56,919 bases of DNA from JAHFUS01 sp035689115 (GCA_035689115.1 DASSMA010000060.1:1-56919); one strand, 5' to 3'; positions 1 through 10,372 are shown, counted from the stretch's first letter. Numbers and translations are program-made. Notes: a model not told the origin generated them from the letters alone.

Positions 1-60
1 GTCATCGACGAGGTCGCCGTCGCGATCACTGCCGAAGGCCGGCAAGCGCCGCTTAGGTAA
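1..60 (+). CDS. C-terminal fragment of an unidentified protein
   Basis: An open frame runs from the first base of the window and closes with TAA at 58-60, giving 19 residues that begin VIDEVAVAI. The fragment is too short to place in a family. It lies upstream of and on the same strand as the relaxase, so it could be the end of another gene of the mobile element. It may equally be chance, since stops are rare in such GC-rich DNA. The following 61-171 holds no gene I can support. Confidence 0.3.
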   Translation, partial: VIDEVAVAITAEGRQAPLR

Positions 61-171
61 TACAGGACGGAGACCGGAAAACCACTGCTGACCAGGGACT
101 ATCCCGCTCCGTCGGCCGTTAGCCCGGAAGGTCCCGCTAGCTCTGTATCGAACCCAACGAGCGACAGACGA

Positions 172-2920
172 GTGCATTGGCGCCGGGGTGCTGCCGGCGA
201 TGATGGCTGCACCACCTTGAAGGCCCCTCCGGCGGACGTCGGGCGCTTCCTCGCCTACTACGCCGGCCTGGCCGATGACCACGCCCGGCGCGACGGCGCC
301 GCCCGGGGACCGGTCGACTACTACCTGGACCGATCCGAGCCGCCGGGGCGGTGGCTGGGCGGGGGCTGCGCGGCCATCGGGGTGGGCGGCGAGGTGCAGG
401 CGGCCGAGCTGGAGGCTCTGCTCACCGCTCGCCACCCGAGGACCGGGGCCAGGCTCGGCCGGGGTTTCGGGGCGAAGTCGGCCCGGGCCTTCGACGCCAC
501 CTTCTCGGCCCCCAAGAGCGTGTCCGTGCTGTGGGGACTGGCCGCCGACCCCTTCGTGCGGGCCGAGGTGCTGGCCGCCCGCGACGCAGCCACCGCCTCC
601 GCCTTGTCGTGGTTCGAGCGCCACGGCGCGCTCACCCGGCGGGGGACCGACGGCGTCGACCAGGTGGACACCCAGGGCGTGGCGGTGGCGGTGTTCCGCC
701 AGCACACGAGCCGGACCGCCGACCCCCAGCTGCACAGCCACGCCCTCGTGATGGCCAAGGTCCAGGACCCCACCGGCAAGTGGCTGTCCCTCGACGCCCG
801 GTTCCTGAAGCGCCAGCAGCGCAGCATCGGCTGGGTGTACGCCTCGGCCCTGCGCGCCGAGCTGAGCGCCCGCCTGGGCGTGGCGTGGGGGCCGGTGGCC
901 GACGGCCACGGCGACATCGTGGGCCTGCCCGACGCGTTGGTGGAGGAGTTCTCCAAGCGGACCGAGCAGGTTGAGGCGAAGCTGGCCGAGCTGGTGGGAG
1001 CCTGGGTGGAGGCTCACGACGGAACCGAGCCGGACCCCCGCACCCTGGCCCGCCTGGAGCGGCGGGCTGTGCTCGACAGCCGCCCCGACAAGAAGCGGGT
1101 CGGCGACGCCGATGAGCTGCGGGCCGAGTGGCGCCGGCGGGCGGCCGCGGTCGGCGTGGACGAGGTGGTCCTGCCAGACCGGCCGGTCCTGCCCGGCCAC
1201 GGCGCAGTCGATCGGGACGCCGTCGTGGCCGAGGCCCTGCGCCGGGTGGCGGCCGAGTCGGCCACCTGGCTGGCCGCCGACCTGGCCCGGGAGGTGGCCA
1301 CCCTCGTGCCGGCCGAAGCTGCTGCCTCGGCGGAGGACCTGGTCGTCCTCGTCGACGACCTGGCCGCCGAGGCGGCCCGCCACTGTGTGGAGCTGCACCC
1401 GCCGGCGGCGGCCGGCGCCACACTCCGCCGGGACGGCCGCCCCGTCAGCGAGCACGTGGTCGACCGCCACCTCACCACGTCGGTGCTGTGGCGCCAGGAG
1501 GCCGCGCTGCTGGCCTGGGCGCAGGCAGCCGTCGGCGAGGTCCCTGCTTCCGAGGACCGCCAGGCGGCGGTGGCCGATGCCGTGGCCGCCACCGACGCCC
1601 TCGTGCTGGTCGTCGGCCCGGCCGGGACGGGCAAGACCACCGCCCTCGGTGCCGGCGCCCGCGCCCTGGCCGCCCAGGGCCGGTCGGCCCTCGGCCTGGC
1701 ACCGTCGGCCAAAGCGGCCGACGTGCTGGCCGCCGAGACCGCCTGGCCGGCCACCACGCTGGCCAAGCTGCTCCACGAGCACGCCCGGCCCGCCGGCCCG
1801 GCTCCGGAGTTCTGCCTGCCGGCCGGCACCACCGTCGTCCTCGACGAGGCGGCCATGGCCGGCACCGACGACCTCGACGCCCTGGTCGGCCTGGTCCGCC
1901 GCCAGCACTGGCGCCTGGTGTGCGTGGGCGACCCCGACCAGCTGCCGGCGGTAGGCCGGGGCGGGCTGTTCGCCCCTGTGGTGCGAGCGCCTGCCTGCCC
2001 ACCGGCTGGCGGAGGTCCGGCGCTTCGCCGACGACTGGCAGGGCCCGGCCAGCCTGGCCCTGCGACGGGGCGACCCGGCCGCCGCCGCCGCCTACGCCGC
2101 CCACCACCGCCTGTTCACCGCTCACCCCGCCCTCTTGTCCGACCACGTGGCCCGCCAGGTGGCGGCCGTGGAGGCAAGGGGCGAGAGCGTGGCCGTCACC
2201 TGCGCCTCGGCGGGCGTGGCCCGGGCCATCAACGTCGAGATCCAGCGGAGACGGCACCTGGGCCGGGCGGATGCCGGCCCGGCCCTGGCCGACGGCACCC
2301 GGGCCCTGGTGGGCGACCGGGTGGCCACCAGGCGCAACACACCGTTGCAGACCAGCGCCGGGGTGGCGGTGCGCAACCGCCAGACCTGGACGGTCACCGA
2401 GGTGGGCCAGGACGGCTCGGTGGTGGTGGCCGACGGCGAGCGGGGCTCGGTACGGCTGCCGGCCGCCTACGTGGGCCGGCATACGGAGTTGGGCTGGGCC
2501 GTCACCGGCTACGGCACCCAGGGGATCACCGCCGACCACGGCATCGCCGTGGTGGAGCCCTCCAGCACCCGCAACGGCATCTACGTGGCGATGACCCGGG
2601 GCCGGGGCCGCAACGTGGCGTGGGTCCTCGACCGCAGCGGTCTGGCCGACGCCGAGGAGGCTCTGGCTGCCGCCGTCGCCCGCCCAGCCAACGCCCTCAG
2701 CGCCCACGCCATCGCCGCCCGCCTCGGAGCCCCGGTGCCGGCGGCACTCCAGGAGGATCCGGCCGTACGCGCGCCGGTCCCGGAGCGCCGGCCGCCACAG
2801 GTGTCACCGGAGCCGCCCGAGCTACCGGAGCCGGCCGAGGAGGGCCTTCCCGAGCGCATGGCCAGGCGGCTCGCCGAGATGGGCGGCCGCCGCCCGCCGG
2901 CGCGGCGGCTGTCCAGCTGA
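172..2920 (+). pseudogene. TraA/TrwC-like (MobF) conjugative relaxase-helicase, frameshifted
   Basis: Would nick the transfer origin and unwind DNA for conjugation of an integrative element. The first frame (172 to about 1975) carries the relaxase domain, with paired tyrosines near residue 25 (LAYYAGLA), the three-His metal motif near residues 178-190 (PQLHSHALV), a Walker A motif (GPAGTGKTT) near 483 and Walker B (VVLDEA) near 555. At about 1971-1978 the homology jumps one frame forward and continues to the stop at 2918-2920, with a helicase C-terminal motif (GYGTQG). Removing one C from the run at 1973-1976 restores GLFALWCERL, so this is a one-base insertion. The start is also doubtful. 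No ATG lies in the relaxase frame near its beginning, and the ATG-ATG at 200-205 is one base out of frame, consistent with a lost base near 209. I read the gene as inactivated, although a sequencing error is possible. Confidence 0.85.
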
Positions 2921-3002
2921 GGAAGAAATCCGGATTTCCGCGCGAGATTTCGGCTCCTCGGCGGCCTAGTAGAGGCAACAGCGAGCCAAGGAGGCCACCG
3001 CC

Positions 3003-3197
3003 ATGCCCACCCGGACACCCACCGGCCAGCGACCGCTTCTCGACCTGCCCGCCGTGGCCGAGCGCCTCGGCGTCGGCGAGCGCCACGTGCGCCGCCTGGT
3101 GGCCGAGCGGCGCCTGCCGCACCTCAAGTGGGGGAAGCTGCTGCGCTTCGACCCCGACGAGCTCGACGCCTTCATCGAGCGGGCCCGGCGGGGCTGA
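3003..3197 (+). CDS. excisionase-type helix-turn-helix protein
   Basis: A 64-residue DNA-binding protein of the excisionase (Xis/AlpA-like, MerR-fold) family. Such proteins bind arm sites of an integrated element and direct the integrase towards excision. The pattern is typical of the family: LLDLPAVAERLGVGERHVRR forms the helix-turn-helix at about residues 12-31, the wing follows, and it ends FDPDELDAFIERARR. A good ribosome binding site (AGGAGG, about 2990-2995) precedes the ATG. It sits between the relaxase and the integrase of the same element and, unlike them, reads without interruption. Confidence 0.85.
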   Translation: MPTRTPTGQRPLLDLPAVAERLGVGERHVRRLVAERRLPHLKWGKLLRFDPDELDAFIERARRG

Positions 3198-3202
3198 GCG
3201 CC

Positions 3203-3656
3203 ATGGGCACCTTCCTCGACGACCTCGACGGCCATGAGGGCTACGGCGCCCGCCGTCTCCCGGGATGGCACATTGACCGCAACCTGGTCGGCGGCGACTC
3301 GCCGTTTCGACGCCTACGTGGCCTCGTGCAGCTGCGGCTGGCGCGGTGGTGAGCACCCGGCTGACGACGACGGCTACGACGCCGCCGTGAACGAGTGGGC
3401 GGCCGACCATGCGCGGCCGCTCCTCGTCGCAAGGGTTCCCACCGGCGTGTCCGACGCCGTGACGGCAGCCCAGCAGGCCATCGCCGAGCTGACCGTCGAG
3501 CGACCGCTGGCCGGCCGGCGGGCGCTGGACGACCTGGCGCGATGGGCCGACCAGATGCGCCTGCGCCTCGGATCTCAGGCGGCGACCGGCGTGGGGCAGG
3601 GCGGTCAGGAGCCGGCCGGCCAGCCACCTCGCCGCCGTCCGGGCCGGAGCAGGTAG
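3203..3656 (+). pseudogene. small conserved protein of the integrative element, probably frameshifted
   Basis: This is a conserved hypothetical of the kind found beside integrases in actinobacterial integrative elements. The recognisable part (RDGTLTATW, then CSCGWRGG, then a helical tail) lies in the frame ending at 3656. The best start, ATG at 3203 (MGTFLDDLDGHEGYGA), is six bases after the excisionase stop but in another frame. Deleting one C from the CCC run near 3251-3253 joins the two into one protein of about 150 residues. If the frame is intact instead, translation would have to begin at the ATG at 3234, which has no ribosome binding site. The function is unknown. The CxC pair could bind metal, but one pair alone does not show that. 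Confidence 0.55.
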
Positions 3657-3756
3657 CGACGGCCGTAGCCTGGACCCACGTGCTCGAGGCCGGCACGCGC
3701 TGCGGCCTCCAACCGGCGTGGCGCCCCAACGCCACCGTACGGAGGACGAGCACGAC

Positions 3757-4890
3757 GTGGCGCACATCGAGAAGCGCGGGCCCAGCCGCTGGCGGGCCCG
3801 CTACCGCGATCCCGACGGCCGAGAGCGGTCGCAGACCTTCACCCGCCGGGCCGACGCCGAGCGGTTCCTCGCCCTTACGGAGGCGGACAAGGCCCACGGG
3901 GGCGTGGATCGACCCTGCCGCCGGTCGGGAGCCGTTCGGCTCCTACGCCCGCTCCTGGCAGCAGGCCCAGGTCCACCGGGGCACGACGGCCGACCAGGTG
4001 GCCTCCCATCTTCGCAACCACATCCTCCCCGCGTTCGAGCAGCGCCCGACCGCCGCGGTCCGCCCGTCCGAGGTCCAGGCGTGGGTCCGGGGCCGCTCCG
4101 ACGTCCTCGCCCCGGCGACCGTGGAGGTCGTCAACCGGTACCTCGCGGCGATCTTCCTCGCCGCTGTGCGGGACCGCCTCATCGCGCGGTCGCCGTGCGT
4201 GGGCGTGCGGCTGCCCCGGCCGGTGGCCGCCGAGGTTCGCCCGGCCAGCACGGCGGACGTCCTCGCCATCGCCGCGGCCGTGCCGCCCCGGTACCGAGCC
4301 CTGGTCCTGCTCACGGCCGGGACGGGGCTGCGCCAGGGCGAGGCATTCGGCGTCGTCCTGGCGAACCTCGACCTCGACCTCGGGGAACTTCGGGTCGACC
4401 GCCAGGTGGTGCTCCGTGCCGGCCACCCACCGGTCCTCGCGCCTCCGAAGACCGACGCGAGCCACCGCACCATCCCGCTTCCCGGCGGCGTCTCCGCCGT
4501 CATGGAGGAGCACCTCGCGGCCTTCCCGTCGGCGCCGTCCGAGCACGCTCGCTCGTGTTCACCACGCCGGCCGGTGGCCCGCTCCGGCGGAACCGGTTCG
4601 GCGAGACGTGGCGGGCCGCAGTCTGCCGATCTGGTGCCCGCCCGGACCTGACCTTCCACGACCTGCGCCACTACTACGCCTCGCTGCTGATCCGCCACGG
4701 CGAGTCGGTGAAGGTCGTGCAGCGCCGGCTCGGCCACAAGACGGCCCAGGAGACCCTCGACACCTACGGCCACCTGTGGCCCGACTCCGACGACCGGACC
4801 CGGGACGCCGTGGACGGCGAGCTGTTCAAGACGGCCCATGCAGGTGGTGGCCGGGACGACCCGGCACCGGCCGCCGGCAACCGCTCCTGA
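3757..4890 (+). pseudogene. tyrosine-family site-specific integrase, two frameshifts
   Basis: Phage-type integrase that would recombine the element into and out of the chromosome. The GTG at 3757 follows GGAGGA at 3741-3746, and the protein opens with the N-terminal arm (KRGPSRWRARYRD). At the G5 run near 3897-3901 the homology moves one frame on. With one G removed it reads ADKAHGAWIDPAAGREPFG. The core-binding domain and the first catalytic Arg (GTGLRQGEAF) lie in that second frame. Near 4535-4545 the homology returns to the first frame (LVFTTPAGGPLRR), which needs a one-base gain. It then carries HDLRHYYASLL, GHKT and the tyrosine nucleophile in DTYGHLW. All catalytic residues survive, so the break is by frame only. 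Integrase at the element's edge, next to an RNA gene, is the normal arrangement. Confidence 0.85.
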
Positions 4891-4976
4891 CCGCCTGCTC
4901 CGCAAAATCCCGCGGCCTGGCCGCGGCCTGGGGCTGACGGCCGACGGTAAAACCGCAGGTCACAGGCCATGAAGAC

Positions 4977-5317
<341 letters not shown>

Positions 5318-5318
5318 A

Positions 5319-5942
5319 TCACGCCCCAGTGTCGCGCGCGCCGTCCCCGTCCTGCACCGGCTCGCCGGCCACGAGCGACAGGGGAATGACGCCGGCCCAA
5401 TGGGGGAGGGCGAGGTCGGCGGGGTCGTCGACGGGGCCGCCCGAGCGGACCTTGGCCGACGCCTCGGCCACGGAGATGCGCACCACGAGCGTGGCCCGCA
5501 GCTCGGCGACGGACGGCGGCCGGGTGTCGGCGCCGCGCCCGGGGACGGCATGCTCGAGGATGGCCATCACCGCAGCCCGCTTCTAGCCCTCGTCGGTGAC
5601 GGCCTGGGCGACGCCGAACAGCATCACCGAGCGGTAGTTCATGGAGTGGTGGAAGGCGGAGCGGGCCAGCACCAGCCCGTCCAGCAGGGTGACGGTGACG
5701 CACGCCTCGGCGCCGGCGGCGAGGGCCCGCAGGGCGAAGTTGCCGGCGGCCCCGTGCAGGTAGACGTGGTCGCCGACGCGGGCGAAGGCGGTGGGCACGA
5801 CCCAGGGCCGGCCGTCGACGGCGAAGCCCACGTTGCACACCAGCGCCTCGTCCAGCACGCCGTCGACCACGTCGCGCTCGTAGCGACCCCGCTCGGCGTG
5901 GCGGCGGACGGTGGTGCGGGGCGACGGCGGGGCGGCGGGCAT
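5319..5942 (-). pseudogene. FMN-binding split-barrel protein (pyridoxamine-phosphate-oxidase-like, NimA-related), interrupted by TAG
   Basis: A 208-codon gene of the Pyridox_ox_2/NimA-like family, which binds FMN and reduces small molecules. The first part (YERDVVDGVLDEALVCNVGFA, then VYLHGAAGN and MNYRSVMLFG) is the split-barrel core. The second part (ILEHAVPGR, then AELRATLV, ASAKVRSG, LPHWAGVIPL) is the usual C-terminal half. Both halves are in one frame, separated only by TAG at 5583-5585 (codon 120, context DEG-stop-KRA). CAG to TAG is the simplest origin, and Gln fits the family there. ATG at 5942 was chosen as the first Met before the conserved block. Truncation removes the C-terminal dimerisation region, so I treat it as a pseudogene. 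Confidence 0.8.
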
Positions 5943-6009
5943 GCCGCCATGGTCGCCGACCGGAGCCGCCGGGTAGGAAGCAATTCCGTATGGAAGCGTT
6001 GAGCAGGCC

Positions 6010-6654
6010 GTGAAGGTCGAGATCTGGTCCGACGTGGTGTGCCCCTGGTGCTACGTGGGCAAGCGCCGCTTCGAGTCGGCGCTGGCCTCCTTCGCCCACG
6101 CCGGCGACGTCGAGGTGGTGTGGCGGAGCTTCGAGCTGGACCCGTCGGTGACCGAAACCGTCGACCTGCTGGGCCACCTGGCGGCCAAGTACGGCGTGTC
6201 GCGGGACGAGGCCCAGGCCATGAACGAGCGGGTCACCCAGGTCGCCGCCGGCGAGGGGCTCGCCTACCGCCTCGACCTGACCCGGCGGGGGAGCACCTTC
6301 GACGCCCACCGCCTCCTGCATCTGGCCGCCGACCACGGGCGGCAGGGCGACCTCGAGGAGGCGCTCATGGACGCCTACTTCACCAGGGGCGAGCCCATCG
6401 CCGACCACGAGATCCTGACCCGGCTGGCGTTGGCCGCCGGCCTGCAGGAGCACGAGGTGGCGGACGTGCTGGCCGGGGAGGCCTTCGCCGCCGACGTGCG
6501 GGCCGACGAGGCCGAGGCCCGCCGGCTCGGGGTGACCGGCGTGCCCTTCTTCGTGGTCGACCGCCGCTACGCGGTGGCCGGCGCCCAGAAGGCCGACGTG
6601 CTGCTCGGCGCCCTGGAACAGGCCTGGGCGGAGCGCACCGCCGTGAGGTCCTGA
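6010..6654 (+). CDS. DsbA-family oxidoreductase, FrnE-like
   Basis: Thioredoxin-fold protein of the FrnE/2-hydroxychromene-2-carboxylate isomerase branch of the DsbA superfamily, expected to act in the cytosol in disulfide exchange or polyketide-type chemistry. The active-site pair is C11-P-W-C14, straight after the first strand (VEIWSDVVCPWCYVGKRRF). The family features FELDP near residue 40, FDAHRLLH near 100 and GVTGVPFFV near 180 (cis-Pro loop) are all present. It has 214 residues, the normal length, and no signal peptide. The start is GTG at 6010, because the next Met is beyond the core. It is transcribed away from the broken FMN-binding gene across a 67-base gap and is followed by the nurA operon. 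Confidence 0.88.
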   Translation: MKVEIWSDVVCPWCYVGKRRFESALASFAHAGDVEVVWRSFELDPSVTETVDLLGHLAAKYGVSRDEAQAMNERVTQVAAGEGLAYRLDLTRRGSTFDAHRLLHLAADHGRQGDLEEALMDAYFTRGEPIADHEILTRLALAAGLQEHEVADVLAGEAFAADVRADEAEARRLGVTGVPFFVVDRRYAVAGAQKADVLLGALEQAWAERTAVRS

Positions 6655-6699
6655 ATCACGTCGTTGTGATTGTCACACCCCCATGCCAGGCTTGACGGC

Positions 6700-7695
6700 A
6701 TGCCGCTGCCCACCCTCGAGCGTGCCGCCGAGCGCCTGGCCGTCCTCCTCGCCGGGCACGGGGGGTCGCTGCGCGACGCCGCCGACCGGGCGGCCGAACT
6801 GGAGTTCGAGGCGGCGGCGGTGCCCCGCCCCCTGGAGCGGCTGGCCCCGCCCGACGCCTGGGCGGTCGACGGCGGCCAGGCCCTGGTGGCCGACGCCCGT
6901 TGCCTCCAGGTCCTCGTCACCCGGGCCGCCCGGGTGCGGTTCCACGCCGGGCGCTGCATCGAGGAGGACGAGGGCGAGCTGCGGGCCCACCTGCTCGGGG
7001 GTGCCCAGGAGCGGGCCGAGGCGCTGCGTGAGCTGAACCTCGCCGGCCTGGGCGCCGACACGTCGGTCGACGTCAACCTGCTGCGTGACCGCTGGGAGTG
7101 GGACGCCGTGCGCCGTTGCGTCGAGGAAGCCGGCGAGGGGGCGGTGGTCCTGGTCGACGGCGACCTCCAGCCCGACTGGCGCATCCCCTCCACCTTCCTC
7201 GCCGAGATGCTGGCCCGGGCCGCCGAGCGGAGGGTGCTCCTGGCCGGCGTCACCAAGCACTCGTCCCTGGCTCGCGGCGGGGCCCCGCTGGTCGGCCTCC
7301 TTGAGCTGGAGGCGGCGGCCGCCCTGGGGCCGCGGGCCATGTGGTGGGCGCCGGTGGCCCGGACCCGGGCCTCGGTCCGGGCCGACACCGGGGCCGGCAT
7401 CCAGGTCGTCGCCGCCCGCCTCGACCCCGACGCCCGCTTCGCCTTCCGGGTCGACCTGCCGGCCGATGCCGACCCGGCGCACGCCCTCGGCCGCCTCTCC
7501 GCCCTGTGCGACGACGCCGCCTTCCCCGGCTACCCCTACCCGCTCACCGTGGCCGACCGCCTGGCGGCCTGCCCGGGGTGGCTGCGCAGCGAGGCCTGGC
7601 TCGCCCTCGATGAGCTGCTGGCCCGGGCCGGGCTGGCGGCCGAGGTGCGGGAGCGGGCGTTCACCGACCGCCACCGCCTCATGGAGCGGTCATGA
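6700..7695 (+). CDS. nurA: NurA-domain nuclease
   Basis: NurA is a single- and double-strand-specific 5'-3' nuclease of RNase H-like fold that works with the HerA translocase in DNA end resection. The metal-site motif appears as WAVDGGQ near residue 54, a second acidic strand as VVLVDGDLQ near 151, and a conserved KHSSLA near 185. The protein has 331 residues. I chose the ATG at 6700. An in-frame TTG at 6670 would add ten residues but has no better context. The gene's last codons overlap herA by ATGA, so the two are translationally coupled. It is the first gene of a four-gene set ending in rad50, which supports the nuclease assignment, since NurA domains alone are poorly conserved. Confidence 0.85.
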   Translation: MPLPTLERAAERLAVLLAGHGGSLRDAADRAAELEFEAAAVPRPLERLAPPDAWAVDGGQALVADARCLQVLVTRAARVRFHAGRCIEEDEGELRAHLLGGAQERAEALRELNLAGLGADTSVDVNLLRDRWEWDAVRRCVEEAGEGAVVLVDGDLQPDWRIPSTFLAEMLARAAERRVLLAGVTKHSSLARGGAPLVGLLELEAAAALGPRAMWWAPVARTRASVRADTGAGIQVVAARLDPDARFAFRVDLPADADPAHALGRLSALCDDAAFPGYPYPLTVADRLAACPGWLRSEAWLALDELLARAGLAAEVRERAFTDRHRLMERS

Positions 7696-9257
7696 ACGCA
7701 ACCAGGGGCCGGCTGTACGGCAAGAACGTGCTCGAGGGCCTGTTCCGGGCCGCGCCCGACGAGGACCTGTTCCTCGGCGAGCTGCTGGTGGCGGTCGACG
7801 ACGTCACGGGCCGGCGGTACCTGTTCCGCGTGGTCGACGTCACCTACGGCACCGAGCACCGCGAGCCCGGTTGGGCCGAGCGGGTGGCCGGCACGCTCCT
7901 CGCCGACGACGCGCGGGGCGAGCCGGGTGCCCATCCGGTGTACGAGCAGGAGCGGCGCACCTACCGGGTGGCCGAGTGCCGGTGCCTCGGCTACCTCACC
8001 CCCGACGGGCAGGCTTTCCGCAAGCCCAAGAGCCTGCCCACCCAGTTCTCCCGGGTCGTGGCACCCGAGGCGGCCGACTTCGAGTTCCTCCGCACCCGCA
8101 TGGGCGACCTGGCGGTCGGCTGCCTGCGCAGCGGCGAGACGGTGGTCGACTTCGAGGTGGGCATCGCCGGCGCCAGCCTGGCCACCCACGTCGGCATCTT
8201 CGCCACCACGGGCATGGGCAAGTCCAACCTCATGCGGGTGCTGGCCGGGCAGGTGCTCCGGGCCAACGGCCGCTACGGGCTGCTGCTGGTCGACCCCCAC
8301 GGCGAGTACCGCCCCACCCTCCGCCGCCACCCGTGGGCAGCCGAGGCGCTGCGGGTCTACGCCGCCCGCAAGCTGCCCAACACCTCCACCCTGCGCATCA
8401 GTCTGGGCGAGCTCTCCGTCGACGACCTGCGCACCGCCTACGAGTGGAGCCGGCCCCAGGAGGAGGCCCTGTTCGAGCTGGAGCGCCACTACCGGGCACC
8501 GGGGCTCACCTGGCTGCTCGACTTCGCCCAGGTCGACGACCTCCCGAGCTTCCGCGACCTCGACCTCGGCAACCGGGTGGCCCTCAACACCCTCCAGGTG
8601 GTGCACCGGCGGGCCCGGCGCATCGTGGAGCTGCCGTGCATCGCCACCGACGCCAACGTGTCCACCGGCGCCGCCATCCTGGCCGAGCTGGCGGCCGGCC
8701 GGGTCGTGCTGTGCGACGTCAGCGGCCTCGGCTCCACCGAGGAGGTCCTGGTCGCCTCCTTCCTCGCCCGCCGGGTGCTGGAGTACTGGTCGGGGGCCTA
8801 CCTCGACGATCCCGAGGCCCACGAGCGCCTTCCCGTCGTCTCCATCGTGCTGGAGGAGGCCCAGCGGGTGCTCTCGTCCAATCGCGACCGGGAGTCCAAC
8901 GTCTTCCCCCGGGTGGCGCGCGAGGGCCGCAAGTTCAAGGTCGGCCTGTGCGCCGTCACCCAGCAGCCCAAGCTCCTCGACGCCGAGCTGCTCAGCCAGT
9001 TCAACACCTTCTTCGTCCTGGGCCTGGCCGACGAGAAGGACCGCACCATCCTGCGCTCGTCGTCCAAGCAGGATCTGTCGGCCCTCGGCCCCGAGATCCA
9101 GAGCCTCATGCCCGGCGAGTGCCTGCTGGCCAACCTCGACGCCCCCTTCGCCGTGCCGCTCAAGGTGCACCTCTACGACGACGCCCTCCGTGCCACGCCG
9201 CCGCCGCCGTCGCCCCGGCCCACGGCGCCGGTCAACGTGGGCGCCTTCGTCGACTGA
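7692..9257 (+). CDS. herA: HerA-family hexameric DNA translocase
   Basis: ATPase of the HerA/FtsK class that pumps DNA and partners NurA at broken ends. The N-terminal about 120 residues form the HAS-type barrel. Walker A (ATTGMGKSN) lies near residue 171, Walker B (LLLVDPHGEY) near 197, a second acidic strand (IVLEEAQRV) near 386, a sensor region (CAVTQQPKLLD) near 420, and a late Arg-rich helix. The length of 521 residues is normal. ATG at 7692 overlaps the nurA stop (ATGA), and the herA stop overlaps the next ATG (TGATG at 9255-9259). Fixed coupling of all four genes suggests assembly in set ratios. Confidence 0.93.
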   Translation: MNATRGRLYGKNVLEGLFRAAPDEDLFLGELLVAVDDVTGRRYLFRVVDVTYGTEHREPGWAERVAGTLLADDARGEPGAHPVYEQERRTYRVAECRCLGYLTPDGQAFRKPKSLPTQFSRVVAPEAADFEFLRTRMGDLAVGCLRSGETVVDFEVGIAGASLATHVGIFATTGMGKSNLMRVLAGQVLRANGRYGLLLVDPHGEYRPTLRRHPWAAEALRVYAARKLPNTSTLRISLGELSVDDLRTAYEWSRPQEEALFELERHYRAPGLTWLLDFAQVDDLPSFRDLDLGNRVALNTLQVVHRRARRIVELPCIATDANVSTGAAILAELAAGRVVLCDVSGLGSTEEVLVASFLARRVLEYWSGAYLDDPEAHERLPVVSIVLEEAQRVLSSNRDRESNVFPRVAREGRKFKVGLCAVTQQPKLLDAELLSQFNTFFVLGLADEKDRTILRSSSKQDLSALGPEIQSLMPGECLLANLDAPFAVPLKVHLYDDALRATPPPPSPRPTAPVNVGAFVD

Positions 9258-10372
9258 TGCGGGTCGCGGCGCTGGGCGACGCCCACCTGGGGCGCTCCTA
9301 CTACGGGTTCACCACGCCCGAGGGGGTGAACCAGCGCGAGCGCGACTTCGAGCAGTCCTTCGAGGCGGCCGTCGAACTGGCCCTGGCCCAGGAGCCCGAG
9401 CTGGTGGTGTGGCTGGGCGACATCTTCGACCACCCCCGCCCCACCTACCGCTCCTTCCGTGTCGCCCAGCGGGCCCTGGCCACCCTGCGGGAGCACGGCG
9501 TGGCCGTGGCCCTCATCACCGGCAACCACGACACGCCCCGCCTCCCCGGCACGGGCAGCCCCTACTCGGCGCTGGCCGACATGTTCCCCGAGTTCCACTT
9601 CGCCCACCGCCTGGGCTACGAGCGCTTCGAGCTGCCCGGCCTGGTGGTGCACGCGGTTCCCCAGATGCTCACCGTCGACGCCACCCTGGAGGCGCTGGCC
9701 GAGGCCGACCGCCGGCGCAGCGGCGACCGGGCCAACCTGCTGCTCACCCATCCGCGCATCCCCCAGGTCGAGCCGCGCTATGCCGACATCAACGAGATCG
9801 AGGTCGACGCCTCGCTGCTGCGCTCCGACTTCGTGCTGCTCGGCCACTACCACTTCCACACCCGGGTGGCCGAGGGCATCTGGTACGCCGGCTCCACCGA
9901 CACCTTCTCCTTCGCCGACGACCCGGACCGGCTCAAGGGCGTCGTGGTGCTCGACACCGACACGGGGGAGTGCCGCCACGTGGCGCTCGAGGGGCAGCGC
10001 CCGCTGGTCACCCTGCCCACGGTGGCCGCCCTCGGGCTCGGCCCGGCCGACCTCGAGGCCCAGGTGCTGGAGCGGGCGGCGGCGGTGCCGGCGGGGGCGG
10101 TGGCCCGGCTGTACCTCGACGGCGTCGACCCCGAGGCCTACCGGCTGCTGGACCTGGAGGCGGTGCGAGAGGCGGCCGGCGCCGCCCTCATCCTCAAGAT
10201 CGAGCCGCAGTTCGGGGGGATCGACGTCCCGGTCGAGCTGCCCGACATCGAGTCGATGGGCGGGCGGTGGCACCGCTACCTGGAGAACCAGGACCTCACC
10301 GGCTTCGACCGGGAGCGCATCGCAACGTTGGGCGACGAGTACCTGGCCCGGGCGGTGGAGCAGAACGGCTGA
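9257..10372 (+). CDS. sbcD: Mre11/SbcD-type DNA repair exonuclease
   Basis: Metallophosphoesterase nuclease subunit of the Mre11-Rad50 (SbcCD) complex, which trims blocked or hairpin DNA ends. The phosphoesterase signature is complete: GDAHLG at residues 7-12, GDIFDH near 54, GNHD near 90, LLTHPRI near 165 and GHYHFH near 195. The length is 371 residues. The second half forms a capping domain (residues about 240-370). ATG at 9257 shares a base with the herA stop, and its own stop overlaps the rad50 ATG in the same way. HerA as a neighbour is the archaeal arrangement. Typical bacterial sbcD genes sit only with sbcC. Confidence 0.93.
   Translation: MRVAALGDAHLGRSYYGFTTPEGVNQRERDFEQSFEAAVELALAQEPELVVWLGDIFDHPRPTYRSFRVAQRALATLREHGVAVALITGNHDTPRLPGTGSPYSALADMFPEFHFAHRLGYERFELPGLVVHAVPQMLTVDATLEALAEADRRRSGDRANLLLTHPRIPQVEPRYADINEIEVDASLLRSDFVLLGHYHFHTRVAEGIWYAGSTDTFSFADDPDRLKGVVVLDTDTGECRHVALEGQRPLVTLPTVAALGLGPADLEAQVLERAAAVPAGAVARLYLDGVDPEAYRLLDLEAVREAAGAALILKIEPQFGGIDVPVELPDIESMGGRWHRYLENQDLTGFDRERIATLGDEYLARAVEQNG

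Noticed and set aside
7927..10371. Upstream extension of the rad50 frame through herA and mre11
   Set aside because: The translation is Pro/Ser/Arg-rich nonsense until the ATG at 10372, where Rad50 homology begins.
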